Part shown: positions 41,283 through 51,140 of the stretch, in pieces
Layout: every line of letters begins with the position of its first letter
Numbering within the stretch: position 1 is the stretch's first letter
NCBI RefSeq assembly: GCF_014287815.1
Contig: NZ_JACOOQ010000001.1
Coordinates: 62,001 to 126,000, forward strand
Source of the DNA: Clostridium lentum
Lineage (GTDB): Bacteria > Bacillota > Clostridia > Clostridiales > Clostridiaceae
Direction: 5' to 3'
Length of the DNA: 64,000 bases
Notes under the pieces: model-generated
What the model was told of the DNA's origin: nothing
The model's input: the letters and a program-made list of their open reading frames with translations, nothing else
The model's database searches: none
Program-made: the position numbers and the translations under genes

Positions 41283-43016
41283 ATGATAAAGAAGTTATAC
41301 CCTTATATGAAAAAGTATAAAAAGTATTTATTTTTAGGGGTTGCATGTGCTGTTTTAGAAGTTGTTTTTGAACTTTTAATACCACTGGTAATGGCTAAAA
41401 TAGTAGACGTAGGAATATCGTTAGGTGATACTGGATATACCATTAAAATGGGGTTATTAATGGTTTGCATGGCAATGATATCACTAAGCTTTGGTCTTGC
41501 ATTATCAAAATTTGCAGCTATAGCAGGACAAGGCTTTGGAGCAGAACTTAGAGAGGCTGAATATATTAAGATTCAAAGTTATTCATTTAATAATATTGAA
41601 AAATTCAGCACTTCGTCATTGATTACTCGTTTAACTACGGATATAACAATGATTCAAAACTCAATGACAATGGGAATAAAATTACTAGTTAGAGCACCTA
41701 TGATGCTTATATGTGCTTGTGTTTTAGCTATAACAATAAGTCCTAAATTAGCAATGATATTTCTAGTATCAATTCCTGTTTTAGTAATATCTATAGGTCT
41801 TATTATTAAGACTGTTAAACCAAGATTTGATATTATGCAAAAGAAGATTGATAATATCAATACAGTAGTACAGGAAAATTTAATTGGTATTAGAGTAGTT
41901 AAGTCATTTGTTAGACAAGCTAAGGAAAAAGAAAAGTTTAAAACAAGTAATGATGATTTAGTAAATGCATCCACTAGTGCTTTTGGACTAGTTGTTTTAA
42001 ATATGCCAATTATGCAGGCTGTTGTATTCTCTAGTGTAATAGGAATACTGTGGTTTGGAGGAAATATGGTTTATGCAGGAACATTAACTGTTGGTAAGTT
42101 AACAAGTTTCATGACATATTCATTCCAAATTCTAATGGCGCTAATGATGATTTCTATGGTTCTTATGATGATATCAAGATCAGTAGCATCTGCTTCACGT
42201 ATTTTAGAAGTGTTAGAAGAAGAACCAGATATAGTTGATCCAGCTAATGCAGTTATGGAAGTTGAAGATGGTGAAATCGAGTTTAGAAATGTTAGCTTTA
42301 AATATGAAGATGATAGCGAAGAAGAAAATCTTGAAAATATCAACATAAAAATTAAAGCTGGCGAAACAGTAGGTATTATTGGAAGTACAGGTGCTGGTAA
42401 GACAAGCTTAGTACAACTTATACCAAGATTATATGATGCCACTAATGGTGAAGTATTTGTTGGTGGTAGAAATGTTAAGGAATATAACATAGAAGCCTTA
42501 AGAAACTCTGTAGCCATGGTACTGCAAAAGAATACACTATTTAGTGGAACAATTGCTGAAAATTTAAGATGGGGTAATGCTGAAGCAACAGAAGCACAAA
42601 TTGAAGCAGCAGCAACATCATCTTGTGTAGATGAATTTATCGATAGATTACCAGGAAGATATGATATGCATATTGAGCAAGGTGGAGTAAATGTTTCTGG
42701 TGGACAAAAACAAAGACTTTGTATTGCTAGAGCTATTCTTAAGAATCCAAAGGTAATTATCCTTGATGATAGTACAAGTGCAGTAGATACAGCAACAGAT
42801 GCTAAGATTAGAAAAGCTTTTGCAGAAGATTTAAAAGATACTACTAAGATAATAATTGCACAAAGGGTTAATTCAGTTTGTGAAGCTGATAAAATAATTG
42901 TCATGGATGATGGAAGAATCGATGATATTGGTACACATGATGAATTAATGGCAAGATGTGAAATATATAAAGATGTATACAAGTCTCAACAGGAAGGGGT
43001 GGGGTTACGTGAGTAA
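41283..43016 (+). CDS. ABC exporter half-transporter A
   Basis: A 577-residue type IV ABC exporter subunit with six N-terminal helices (about 15-310) and a nucleotide-binding domain. Walker A is GSTGAGKTS (about 365-373), the signature VSGGQKQRL (about 474-482), and Walker B VIILDDSTSAVD. After Walker B it has Asp where the catalytic Glu normally stands, and the switch residue is Gln (IAQRV) not His. This is the degenerate-site partner of a heterodimer such as BmrCD or LmrCD. ATG 41283 is placed by GAGGTG; GTG 41274 lies inside that site. Confidence 0.92.
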   Translation: MIKKLYPYMKKYKKYLFLGVACAVLEVVFELLIPLVMAKIVDVGISLGDTGYTIKMGLLMVCMAMISLSFGLALSKFAAIAGQGFGAELREAEYIKIQSYSFNNIEKFSTSSLITRLTTDITMIQNSMTMGIKLLVRAPMMLICACVLAITISPKLAMIFLVSIPVLVISIGLIIKTVKPRFDIMQKKIDNINTVVQENLIGIRVVKSFVRQAKEKEKFKTSNDDLVNASTSAFGLVVLNMPIMQAVVFSSVIGILWFGGNMVYAGTLTVGKLTSFMTYSFQILMALMMISMVLMMISRSVASASRILEVLEEEPDIVDPANAVMEVEDGEIEFRNVSFKYEDDSEEENLENINIKIKAGETVGIIGSTGAGKTSLVQLIPRLYDATNGEVFVGGRNVKEYNIEALRNSVAMVLQKNTLFSGTIAENLRWGNAEATEAQIEAAATSSCVDEFIDRLPGRYDMHIEQGGVNVSGGQKQRLCIARAILKNPKVIILDDSTSAVDTATDAKIRKAFAEDLKDTTKIIIAQRVNSVCEADKIIVMDDGRIDDIGTHDELMARCEIYKDVYKSQQEGVGLRE

Positions 43017-44916
43017 GGATAAAATGCATCCAGTGGGAAAAGGTACAGATGGAAAGAAAATGCCAGGTGGCAAACCTAAACCTAAGAATATGAAAAAGAC
43101 ATTAGGTACTTTATTAAGGTACTTAGGTAAATATAAGTTATTTTTAGTTATAGTATTAGTACTTGTAGTATTTAATTCATTTGCCATGGTAGCAGGTTCA
43201 TATTTCTTAAAACCATTAGTTAATAATTATATACTTCCAGGAGATTTTGCAGGATTGGCAAAGATGCTGGTAATACTAGGAGCAATCTTCTTAGGAGGAG
43301 CTTGTTCAGCCTATGGTTATGGAAGAATTATGGTACATGTTTCTCAAAATACAATTAGAGATATAAGAAGAGATTTATTTAATAAGATGCAAGATCTTCC
43401 TATTAAATATTTTGATAGAAATACTCATGGTGATTTAATGAGTCTTTACACAAATGATATTGATAATATTGGTGAAGCATTAAATAACAGCGTTGCCAAT
43501 ATCATGTCATCATCACTTTCATTTATAGGAATGATTATTATGATGGTTGTATTAAGCCCAATATTAAGTTTAATAACAATATCATTTTTAGCATTAATGA
43601 TTTTTATAATTAAAAAGATTGGTTCTAAGAGTAAATATTACTTTGGAATGCAACAAAAAAATATTGGTAAGTTAAATGGTTATATTGAAGAAATGATTGA
43701 AGGGCAAAAGGTTATCAAGGTGTTCTGTCATGAAGATAAGGCCATTGAAGATTTTAAGAAGTATAATGAAGAGTTAAGAGAATCATCTACAGGTGCTCAA
43801 GCCTTTGGTGGATATATGATGCCAATGCTTGGTAATATGTCTCATATGAATTATGCTATTACATGTTGTGTTGGTGGACTTTTAACCATTGCAGGAAAGT
43901 TTGACCTAGGTTCATTAGTCTCCTTCCTTCAATATACAAAGCAAGTATCTAATCCTATAGCTCAAGTATCACAACAGGTAAATATGATATTAGCTGCTCT
44001 TGCAGGTGCTGAAAGAATATTTGCAGCTCTTGAAGAAGAAGAAGAAGTTGACAATGGACAAGTTACTCTTACTAGAGTTGAGGTAGCAGCAGACAATACA
44101 TTAAAAGAAACTACTAAAAATACAGGACATTGGGCTTGGAAGCTTAAAGATGGAAGCCTTAAATTGCTTACAGGTGATGTTAGATTTAAAGATGTTGTCT
44201 TTGGATATAATGAAGAAAAAATAGTATTAAAGGATATTAATCTTTTTGCTAAGCCAGGACAAAAGATTGCTTTTGTTGGTTCAACAGGAGCAGGTAAAAC
44301 AACAATAACAAATTTAATAAATAGATTTTATGAAATTAATAGTGGTAAGATTACTTATGATGGAATAGATGTTAAAGATATTAAGAAAGCAGATTTAAGA
44401 AAATCGCTGGGAGTAGTATTACAAGATACTCACTTATTTACAGGTACAATAGCTGATAATATTAGATATGGTAATTTAGATGCAACAGATGAAGAAGTAA
44501 TTGCAGCTGCTAAGCTTGCCAATGCTCATTCATTTATCAAGCACTTACCACATGGATATGATACAGTATTAACTGGTGATGGTGAAGGATTATCACAAGG
44601 TCAAAGACAATTATTAAATATTGCTAGAGCAGCAGTGGCAAACCCACCAGTACTTATTATGGATGAGGCTACTAGCTCAATTGATACAAGAACAGAAAAG
44701 CTTATTGCAGAAGGTATGGATAAGCTTATGGAAGGAAGAACTGTATTTGTTATAGCACACAGACTTTCAACTATTAAAAACTCTGAAGCAATAATGATAC
44801 TTGAACAAGGACAAATTATTGAAAGAGGAAATCATGATGAGCTTCTTGAAATTGGTGGAAGATATTATCAACTTTATACAGGAAAAGCACAATTAGATGC
44901 CGAAGAAGCAATATAG
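43009..44916 (+). CDS. ABC exporter half-transporter B
   Basis: A 635-residue ABC exporter subunit that pairs with the gene just upstream. After a basic Pro/Lys-rich start it has six helices (about 40-340) and a nucleotide-binding domain. Walker A is GSTGAGKTT near 417-425, the signature is LSQGQRQL (Gln instead of Gly at position 3), Walker B is VLIMDEATSSID with the catalytic Glu, and the switch His is in IAHRLST. This half holds the consensus catalytic residues. The start is GTG 43009 after AGGAAGGGG, overlapping the upstream stop by 8 bases, so translation is probably coupled. Drug or peptide export is inferred. Confidence 0.92.
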   Translation: MSKDKMHPVGKGTDGKKMPGGKPKPKNMKKTLGTLLRYLGKYKLFLVIVLVLVVFNSFAMVAGSYFLKPLVNNYILPGDFAGLAKMLVILGAIFLGGACSAYGYGRIMVHVSQNTIRDIRRDLFNKMQDLPIKYFDRNTHGDLMSLYTNDIDNIGEALNNSVANIMSSSLSFIGMIIMMVVLSPILSLITISFLALMIFIIKKIGSKSKYYFGMQQKNIGKLNGYIEEMIEGQKVIKVFCHEDKAIEDFKKYNEELRESSTGAQAFGGYMMPMLGNMSHMNYAITCCVGGLLTIAGKFDLGSLVSFLQYTKQVSNPIAQVSQQVNMILAALAGAERIFAALEEEEEVDNGQVTLTRVEVAADNTLKETTKNTGHWAWKLKDGSLKLLTGDVRFKDVVFGYNEEKIVLKDINLFAKPGQKIAFVGSTGAGKTTITNLINRFYEINSGKITYDGIDVKDIKKADLRKSLGVVLQDTHLFTGTIADNIRYGNLDATDEEVIAAAKLANAHSFIKHLPHGYDTVLTGDGEGLSQGQRQLLNIARAAVANPPVLIMDEATSSIDTRTEKLIAEGMDKLMEGRTVFVIAHRLSTIKNSEAIMILEQGQIIERGNHDELLEIGGRYYQLYTGKAQLDAEEAI

Positions 44917-44928
44917 ATAGAAATGAAA

Positions 44929-44968
44929 AAGGGAAACTCTTATTTAATTAGGGGTTTTCTTTTTTTAA
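44929..44968 (+). terminator. Probable terminator after the ABC exporter
   Basis: AGGGAAACTC can pair with GGGGTTTTCT using several G-T pairs, followed by TTTTTTT. Confidence 0.45.
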
Positions 44969-45047
44969 TAAAATATAAAAAAGCAACTCCATAAGTCTAT
45001 TATTATTTGAAAAAAAGAATTATAATATTTTTAAAAGAAGGGATTTT

Positions 45048-46208
45048 ATGGTTTGGAGAGTATTGTTTTATTTATATGTTATTGCAGCTTTTTCAGTGCC
45101 AGTCTTTTGGATTTATAAATTGATACAAAGTTTCTTTGGTAAAAGAGGAATATTTATAAGTAAAAAGTTTATCTTAAACAATGAGAAAGTAGAGGTATTT
45201 TACTCTTTTATTGTGATAGCTTTAAGCAGTTTTAATTTATTATGTATTAGTAGTTTAATAGATACAGGTATACCTCTTGAAAGATATGAATTAAATGGTC
45301 AGTATTTAAATAGCTATACGCCTTTATCTTTTCAGCATATTTTAACCTTTGCAGTGCTTTTTATTTTAGGATTGCTAGTATATTTTATCTTGATAAATTT
45401 CAATGGAAAAATGGCACCTTTACTTTATGTCATAAGCTGTAGCATACTTTTAATTAATATAGCATTAAACGTCATATATTTTACTCATACTTTTAAAGTA
45501 AATGACTGGGAGTTTACCTCTTCTTATATAATTAAGGCTTTAGGACGTCATTTAATTTATTTGAGCATGATGTATGTGGTACTTTTAAAGCAATCTATGG
45601 ATAAGGTAAGAAGTGTAGAAGGAGAAAAAAATAAAATTTATAAGAATGTATTAGTAAATAAGCTATACAGAATTTTTATAAAGTATGAAACTAATGTTGG
45701 CTTTTGGACATTGTTTATATTTCCTGTTCTTTTAGCTATTCAGCTATTCCTTGTATTATTTGGCCAAAAGCCTGATAGTTTTATTCAAGTGTTTTTAGAT
45801 ACCAGTACGTATAATTATTCTAAGGTTATACCGCCAGATCCAGTGATACTTCCAGGGGATGGACACTATTTATGTACGGTGGCAGCTAGAGGTCATGAAA
45901 ATTTGGTGAAGCCTTTAAGAAGTGGTATTAGACACGGTAAACGAATAACTGTAAACAGGCAGCTTATGGTAGCCAATGCTTTTGAAAATATTTTAGAAGA
46001 ATATACGCCAACAATTCATAAAATAATTAGATATATTTATGATAAGTACGGATATCCATTAAGTAAGCATATAAATACTAAATTTTCTGCGGATATAGTT
46101 TATATTCTTATGAAACCGCTGGAGTGGATTTTTTTAGTTGTTTTATATTGTGTAGATAATAATCCAGAAAATCGCATTAATATTCAATACAGTGAATTAA
46201 GGAATTGA
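45048..46208 (+). CDS. DUF6688 family membrane protein
   Basis: A 386-residue protein with about six hydrophobic segments in the first 250 residues, then a conserved C-terminal domain. That domain carries LPGDGHYLCTVAARGHENLVKPLRSGIRHG (quoted in part: LPGDGHYLCTVAARGHE) and VNRQLMVANAFENIL, then IRYIYDKYGYPLSKHI. This resembles the uncharacterised DUF6688 family. A Cys/His set in the loop could bind metal. The ATG follows GAAGGGAT. A terminator separates it from the kinase/phosphatase operon, so any functional link is only positional. Confidence 0.65.
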   Translation: MVWRVLFYLYVIAAFSVPVFWIYKLIQSFFGKRGIFISKKFILNNEKVEVFYSFIVIALSSFNLLCISSLIDTGIPLERYELNGQYLNSYTPLSFQHILTFAVLFILGLLVYFILINFNGKMAPLLYVISCSILLINIALNVIYFTHTFKVNDWEFTSSYIIKALGRHLIYLSMMYVVLLKQSMDKVRSVEGEKNKIYKNVLVNKLYRIFIKYETNVGFWTLFIFPVLLAIQLFLVLFGQKPDSFIQVFLDTSTYNYSKVIPPDPVILPGDGHYLCTVAARGHENLVKPLRSGIRHGKRITVNRQLMVANAFENILEEYTPTIHKIIRYIYDKYGYPLSKHINTKFSADIVYILMKPLEWIFLVVLYCVDNNPENRINIQYSELRN

Positions 46209-46229
46209 CCATAGTTCACTGTTACCTAA

Positions 46230-46262
46230 TGCAGTATTCATAAGCAATACTGTATTTTTTTT
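46230..46262 (+). terminator. Terminator of the DUF6688 gene
   Basis: CAGTATT and AATACTG (extended by G/C and T pairs) form a short stem with a 7-nt loop, followed by TATTTTTTTT. Confidence 0.7.
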
Positions 46263-46413
46263 ATGTCACAAAATAGAAGTAATGTTCAATATATAGTAAC
46301 AACATTTACTGCAAACAGAAGTAGAATCAGTTATATTTCAAGATAAATTTTAATATATATTATGGAGTTATTAGTTTAATTTATAAGAAATTATAAGGCA
46401 GGGAGGTGGAGTA

Positions 46414-48090
46414 GTGGTAAATATATGTCCAAGATGTGGAAAGGTTCTGAAGGATTCAAAATATTGTGATAGCTGTGGTGGGGTAATCAGTACTGCTGAG
46501 GGAATTCAAGAATATGAAGAGTGTACTCTTACCAATAATTTTTACAAGATAAAATCAAAGGTAAGCTATGAAGATTTTATTTTCCATAGGAAAACTATTG
46601 AAAATCCTCAATATGTTGATGAAGAAAATCAGGAAATTTACTTTTTAAAAAAAGAAAATAGCAAATCTTTGCATCAATATATAGGTGATAGGAAGCTGGA
46701 ATTAAATGAGATAAATACAATTATCATAAGGCTTATAAAAATATTTAAAGAACTTGCAGAAGAGAAGCTCATTATAAGTGCTATTAACCTAGAAGATTTT
46801 TGGCTAAATGGCGATGATATAGAAAGCTTAAAGCTATTTAATAGACGTAGATTTATAAGGAATAAAGCAATTGTAGATAACTTTGATTATGGATATTCCA
46901 TAAGTTCACCGGAGGTATTAAATAAGGTTGAAGGAAAACTAGATGAGGAGTCCAATGTTTATATCTTTGGCAAGCTTTTATTACAACTTATATTAAATAA
47001 CTTTGGAATCCTAAGTGATGATGAAGAAATGTATTATGGATATAATTTAAGGTTATTTAGAGGTGATCTGCCATATAAGTTTCATAATTTTATCATGAGA
47101 TGCTTAAATATTACTAAGGAAAAAAGATTTAAATCCATTAAAGAATTGGAGGAAAGATATAAGTATCTCATTGAAGAAAGACATAATATTGAAAAGGCAA
47201 AACTAAAGGTAAAAAGCCTTGGCAGTACTAATGTAGGTGTAAATAAATTGAAAAAGGCCTTAAGAGATATGCATATAAAAAAATATGAAGATGAAAATGA
47301 GTTTAATGAAGATATGTTTTTAGTGATGAAGGATGAAAAAAAGGAAGTTACCCTTTTAGCCATAGGAGATGGAGTATCAACGGCAAAACTAGGGTCAGGG
47401 AAAGAAGCCAGCTCCATCTTAAGAAAGAATATAATAGAAGCTTTTAAGGAAAAGGGATCTCTTCTAAAGGATGAAACTAATATTAAGGAATTTTGTAGTA
47501 AAGTAATTACAAAATCGAATATAGATATTATTGAATCCATAAAAACAAAGGTAGACATAAGAAAAGAGCCACCATCAGGAATTATGGCCAGTACATTGAT
47601 ATTGGCCATTGTGGTAGGAAACAGAATGTATTACACATCCATAGGTGATAGTAGGCTCTTTATATATAGTGAAAAAGATGGACTTAACTTACTAAATTAT
47701 GAAGATAATGTGATGAATTTAAAATTAGCTAATGGAACGCCTTGGGATAAGGTGGTGAATTCAGAAGGTAGACATGCCATAACAAGATATATAGGGGGAG
47801 GATCTTTTAAAGATGGCAATCTTTTTCCTAGGAAATTTAATATCAGTATACATTGTCTAGAATTAGAACCAGGTGAGATAATTATTATTTGTTCCGATGG
47901 AGTCACTGATTATATAAATAAATCTTATTATAATGATGACTTATGGAAAGTTACAGAAAGCCTTGAAAGAATAATAAAAGAAAATAAGCAAAAGTCATTG
48001 GAGGTATTAAATAACAAGATAATAACTGAAGCTAACTTAAATGGTGGAGGAGACAATATAACCATTATAACTTCTAAAATTTTAAAATAA
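46414..48090 (+). CDS. Zinc-ribbon / pseudokinase / PP2C phosphatase fusion
   Basis: A 558-residue three-part signalling protein. Residues 1-25 are a zinc ribbon (C5, C8, C18, C21). Residues 45-255 resemble a protein-kinase C-lobe that has lost catalysis: the HRD region reads SAINLEDFWLNG, no DFG is seen, while SSPEV and DEESNVYIFGKLL mark the APE and helix F regions. Residues 270-555 are a PP2C phosphatase with D300 (NEDMF), D319 (GDGVS), D412 (GDSR), D495 (SDGVTD) and D547 (GGGDN), so phosphatase activity is expected. The start is GTG after GGGAGGTGG. It is first in a six-gene operon. Confidence 0.85.
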   Translation: MVNICPRCGKVLKDSKYCDSCGGVISTAEGIQEYEECTLTNNFYKIKSKVSYEDFIFHRKTIENPQYVDEENQEIYFLKKENSKSLHQYIGDRKLELNEINTIIIRLIKIFKELAEEKLIISAINLEDFWLNGDDIESLKLFNRRRFIRNKAIVDNFDYGYSISSPEVLNKVEGKLDEESNVYIFGKLLLQLILNNFGILSDDEEMYYGYNLRLFRGDLPYKFHNFIMRCLNITKEKRFKSIKELEERYKYLIEERHNIEKAKLKVKSLGSTNVGVNKLKKALRDMHIKKYEDENEFNEDMFLVMKDEKKEVTLLAIGDGVSTAKLGSGKEASSILRKNIIEAFKEKGSLLKDETNIKEFCSKVITKSNIDIIESIKTKVDIRKEPPSGIMASTLILAIVVGNRMYYTSIGDSRLFIYSEKDGLNLLNYEDNVMNLKLANGTPWDKVVNSEGRHAITRYIGGGSFKDGNLFPRKFNISIHCLELEPGEIIIICSDGVTDYINKSYYNDDLWKVTESLERIIKENKQKSLEVLNNKIITEANLNGGGDNITIITSKILK

Positions 48091-48108
48091 TTTCATGGAG
48101 GGGACTAA

Positions 48109-49467
48109 ATGCAAGATTTAGTAATAAAGACTGGAGCTAATATTCCATATTTGCTTTCAGATAATGAAGAGAAAAATATCATTGTAAGGGTTGGAGTACA
48201 GCCTAGCGATGAAATAAGAAAAGACTTTATGGAAAAAGAAAAAGTAAATTCAGGGGTAGATTTATGTTTAGTGTTAGATGTTAGTGTATCCATGACAGAT
48301 GTTATAGAACAAGATAATGTTGAGTATGGTAGTAGGTTTGAAGTAGCTAAAAAAGCAGTGGAAAGTTTAATAAAAAATAGCAGTGAAGAAGATAACTTAA
48401 GTTTAATAACTTATAATGATTTACCAACAGTAGTATTTAAAAATATCAGCGGCAGAAATAAAGATTTTATGTTAACAGAATTAAATAAGGTAACTGTATC
48501 AGGTAATACAAATATTTCAGCAGCCATAAGAGAAGCAAGGATATTAATGAAGGAAGAAACCAGCGATAAGGTAAAGAAGATAATTTTTGTTACTGATGGT
48601 ATTCCCACCTGTGATACTGAAGAAGATGGCATTAGAGAAGCTGAATATTTAGGTGATGATAGTATTTCACTAGATTGTCTTGGTGTAGGAAATAAAGATA
48701 TCAAGTTTTCCTTCCTAGAGAAGCTTTCAATACCTAGCAATGGTAGAACAGATATCATTTCCAATGGGGAAGAAGCTGTGAAGATATTCCATAATTTATT
48801 TGATAAATCAAAACAAGTAATCATGACTAATGTAAAACTTAGACTTACTGAGATAAGTCCTCTTGTAAGAATTACTGATCATTATAGAGGGACTCCAGAA
48901 AAAAAGTATTTAGGTAAGGCCAAGATTTCTTCTGATAGAGAATATGTCATTAATATAGGTCAGATAGAAAAAGATCAGCTTTATAACTTCTATTTTAATG
49001 TAACGGTATCCAGTAGAGTTAACTTAAAGGGACCTTTTAATATCATGAAGACTGCTGTGGAATATTGTATACCGGATATGTATGGTGATAAGGTAAAGAC
49101 CAATGCCAACGTAGTGGTGGTGGAATTTGGTACAGATAGTAGAAGAAGCAGATATAGAGTTGGTGATATTGAGAGAAATTTTAAGATGGTAGAAATCAAG
49201 CGATATGAAGATGAAATTGAAGAGGATTCTAAAGATGGTAATGATGCTAGGGTAATAAATAATCTTCAAAGAATCATAGGCATTTGTGAATACTTGAAAA
49301 ATGAAGAGCTTATTACTGGTTATAAAGGAATATTAGAAAAGTATCGTGAAGAAAAGAAGCTTGATATGTCCAAGATGAATGAAAATAGAAATACCAGTAC
49401 CAAGATAGGTGATGATGGGCTTATTAATCTGCCTCTAGACATAGAATCAATTTTTGAAGACCAATAA
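48109..49467 (+). CDS. VWA domain protein (TerY-like)
   Basis: A 452-residue soluble protein with a von Willebrand A domain at about 48-245. The MIDAS is complete: D57-x-S59-x-S61 in LDVSVSMTD, the Thr of SGNTNIS, and the Asp of VTDGIPT. A beta-rich region follows (about 245-350), then a charged helical tail (about 355-452) with possible coiled coil. There is no signal peptide, so it is cytoplasmic. VWA proteins of this type sit beside PP2C and kinase genes in TerY-P triads. GGAGGGG precedes the ATG, 18 bases after the phosphatase gene. Confidence 0.88.
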   Translation: MQDLVIKTGANIPYLLSDNEEKNIIVRVGVQPSDEIRKDFMEKEKVNSGVDLCLVLDVSVSMTDVIEQDNVEYGSRFEVAKKAVESLIKNSSEEDNLSLITYNDLPTVVFKNISGRNKDFMLTELNKVTVSGNTNISAAIREARILMKEETSDKVKKIIFVTDGIPTCDTEEDGIREAEYLGDDSISLDCLGVGNKDIKFSFLEKLSIPSNGRTDIISNGEEAVKIFHNLFDKSKQVIMTNVKLRLTEISPLVRITDHYRGTPEKKYLGKAKISSDREYVINIGQIEKDQLYNFYFNVTVSSRVNLKGPFNIMKTAVEYCIPDMYGDKVKTNANVVVVEFGTDSRRSRYRVGDIERNFKMVEIKRYEDEIEEDSKDGNDARVINNLQRIIGICEYLKNEELITGYKGILEKYREEKKLDMSKMNENRNTSTKIGDDGLINLPLDIESIFEDQ

Positions 49468-49485
49468 TGGGAGGGAGCAAGATAA

Positions 49486-49992
49486 ATGGAAAAAAAAATA
49501 TGCATAAAGAATTCCTGTGGTAAGATTTATACTCCGGAAAATGATGAAGAATATGAAACAAGAACATGTTGTGGAATATGTGGTGCGCCAGTGGAAGTAG
49601 ATTTAGGAGATTATCCTTATGAAATAGTGGAAGAAGAAAGAATCGTTAAAAAAATAGAATCTCTTCCAGGAGAAGGACCAAGGATTCTTATCTATAAAGG
49701 AAGAGAAATTGCTGAAGTAGTTAATCTTGAATATGATGAAACTATCATAGGACGACAAAGTATTAACTCAATACCTGATATAGACATGACTAGTATAGAT
49801 GAAGATAGAAATGTCAGTAGGCAGCATGCCATGATTTATAAGGAAGATGGTAACTTTTATTTAAGAAAGCTTTCAGCTTCCAATGCATTGCATGTTAATA
49901 CTGAACCAGTAATAGATGAAGATGTTAAATTAAATGATGGAGATATGATAGTATTAAGCAGGAAATATGGATTACAATTTATAGCACAGTAG
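49486..49992 (+). CDS. Zinc-ribbon FHA domain protein
   Basis: A 168-residue phosphothreonine reader. An N-terminal cysteine cluster (C6, C11, C28, C29, C32) looks like a zinc ribbon. Residues 80-168 are an FHA domain with G89-R90 in IIGRQS, S111-R112-x-H114 in VSRQHA and N133 in ASNALH. These are the residues that contact phosphothreonine, so binding should be intact. It is expected to dock onto a substrate phosphorylated by the kinase encoded 12 bases downstream. GGGAGG precedes the ATG. Confidence 0.9.
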   Translation: MEKKICIKNSCGKIYTPENDEEYETRTCCGICGAPVEVDLGDYPYEIVEEERIVKKIESLPGEGPRILIYKGREIAEVVNLEYDETIIGRQSINSIPDIDMTSIDEDRNVSRQHAMIYKEDGNFYLRKLSASNALHVNTEPVIDEDVKLNDGDMIVLSRKYGLQFIAQ

Positions 49993-50003
49993 GTGATGTA
50001 TTT

Positions 50004-51140
50004 ATGTGGAAGTGTTGTAGATCACTTAATAGAAATTTTCAAGAGTTTACCATTGAATGTGGTGAAAAGGATGAAACGTTAAAAGCTCCAATAATCATTG
50101 GAGAAGGAAGATATGAAATCAAGGATATAAAATCTGCTGATGGAGGCTTTGGTATAGTATATAAGGCTATTGATAAAAAGCTTAATAATAGGAATGTACT
50201 TATAAAAGCCAGAAGGTATGATAATATTCCAGGACTATTTAGTTATGCTTACGACAAATCAAGAGATGATGAAATAAGGGATATGAGAGAAGAAATATCC
50301 TTTGAAATAAAATGTCTTAAGGCATTTAAAAATAGTGGTGAAAGCAGGATGCCTAACATAAATGATGTGGTCTACGATTACTGTCCAGAAATTCATGGAC
50401 CACATATAGATGTGGATGGTGTCAGGTTTTATTGTGAAGATGAAGAAATATATAATAATGAACCATATATAGTTATGCAGATGATAGATGGAGAAAACTT
50501 AGGACATTATGTTAATATGGGATTTAATTATGTAATGAATGATAGGAATTATACTAATATCAGGCGTTGGGAAAATGATGTTATGGAATATGCCCTGGAG
50601 CTTACCACTATCCTCTCCAATTTTCACCAGCGACATAAATCAAAAATTTATCCTAAATATAATAAACAATACTTTATTTATCAAGATTTAAAACCTGATA
50701 ATATTATCATCACCAGCAGGCTTTTTATTACACTCCTTGATTTTGGTTCAATGAACCTTGTGTTAGAAAATGATGAAGAAGAAGTCATCAGCAATATAAA
50801 GGGAGCAGGTATACCAGGAGCAGGAACTTTTGGTTATAAACCACCGGAATTTAGAAGTGGTAGTGCATCTTTAGCTAAGCTAGATGAAAGAGCTGATATA
50901 TATACCTTAGGTGCAACTCTTTATCATTTATTAAGATGTAAGCCTTTAACAGAAGAATTAAAAACAGAAGATACCATAATTCCCATAGAAAGATTGATGG
51001 ATATGGGGTATTTAGATGAAACAGCCAGCCTTGTGAAGAAATGCACTGAATATAGTAAGGAAGATAGATATAAGAATGTAATGGAAGTGAGGACTGAAAT
51101 TCTCAAGAACATGGAATTAATAAGGAGAAATATGCTATGA
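50004..51140 (+). CDS. Ser/Thr protein kinase, active-looking
   Basis: A 378-residue cytoplasmic Hanks-type kinase without membrane segment or PASTA repeats. The short N-terminus has Cys4-Cys5 and Cys19. The Gly-rich loop is at about 44-51 (SADGGFGIV) and the ATP Lys is K68 (VLIKAR). The catalytic loop reads YQDLKPDN with D228, so His-Arg of HRD is replaced by Tyr-Gln. DFG is D246-G248, then GYKPPEF and DERADIYTLGATLYHLL. Lack of the HRD Arg suggests it does not need activation-loop phosphorylation. It overlaps the next gene by ATGA. Confidence 0.9.
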   Translation: MWKCCRSLNRNFQEFTIECGEKDETLKAPIIIGEGRYEIKDIKSADGGFGIVYKAIDKKLNNRNVLIKARRYDNIPGLFSYAYDKSRDDEIRDMREEISFEIKCLKAFKNSGESRMPNINDVVYDYCPEIHGPHIDVDGVRFYCEDEEIYNNEPYIVMQMIDGENLGHYVNMGFNYVMNDRNYTNIRRWENDVMEYALELTTILSNFHQRHKSKIYPKYNKQYFIYQDLKPDNIIITSRLFITLLDFGSMNLVLENDEEEVISNIKGAGIPGAGTFGYKPPEFRSGSASLAKLDERADIYTLGATLYHLLRCKPLTEELKTEDTIIPIERLMDMGYLDETASLVKKCTEYSKEDRYKNVMEVRTEILKNMELIRRNML

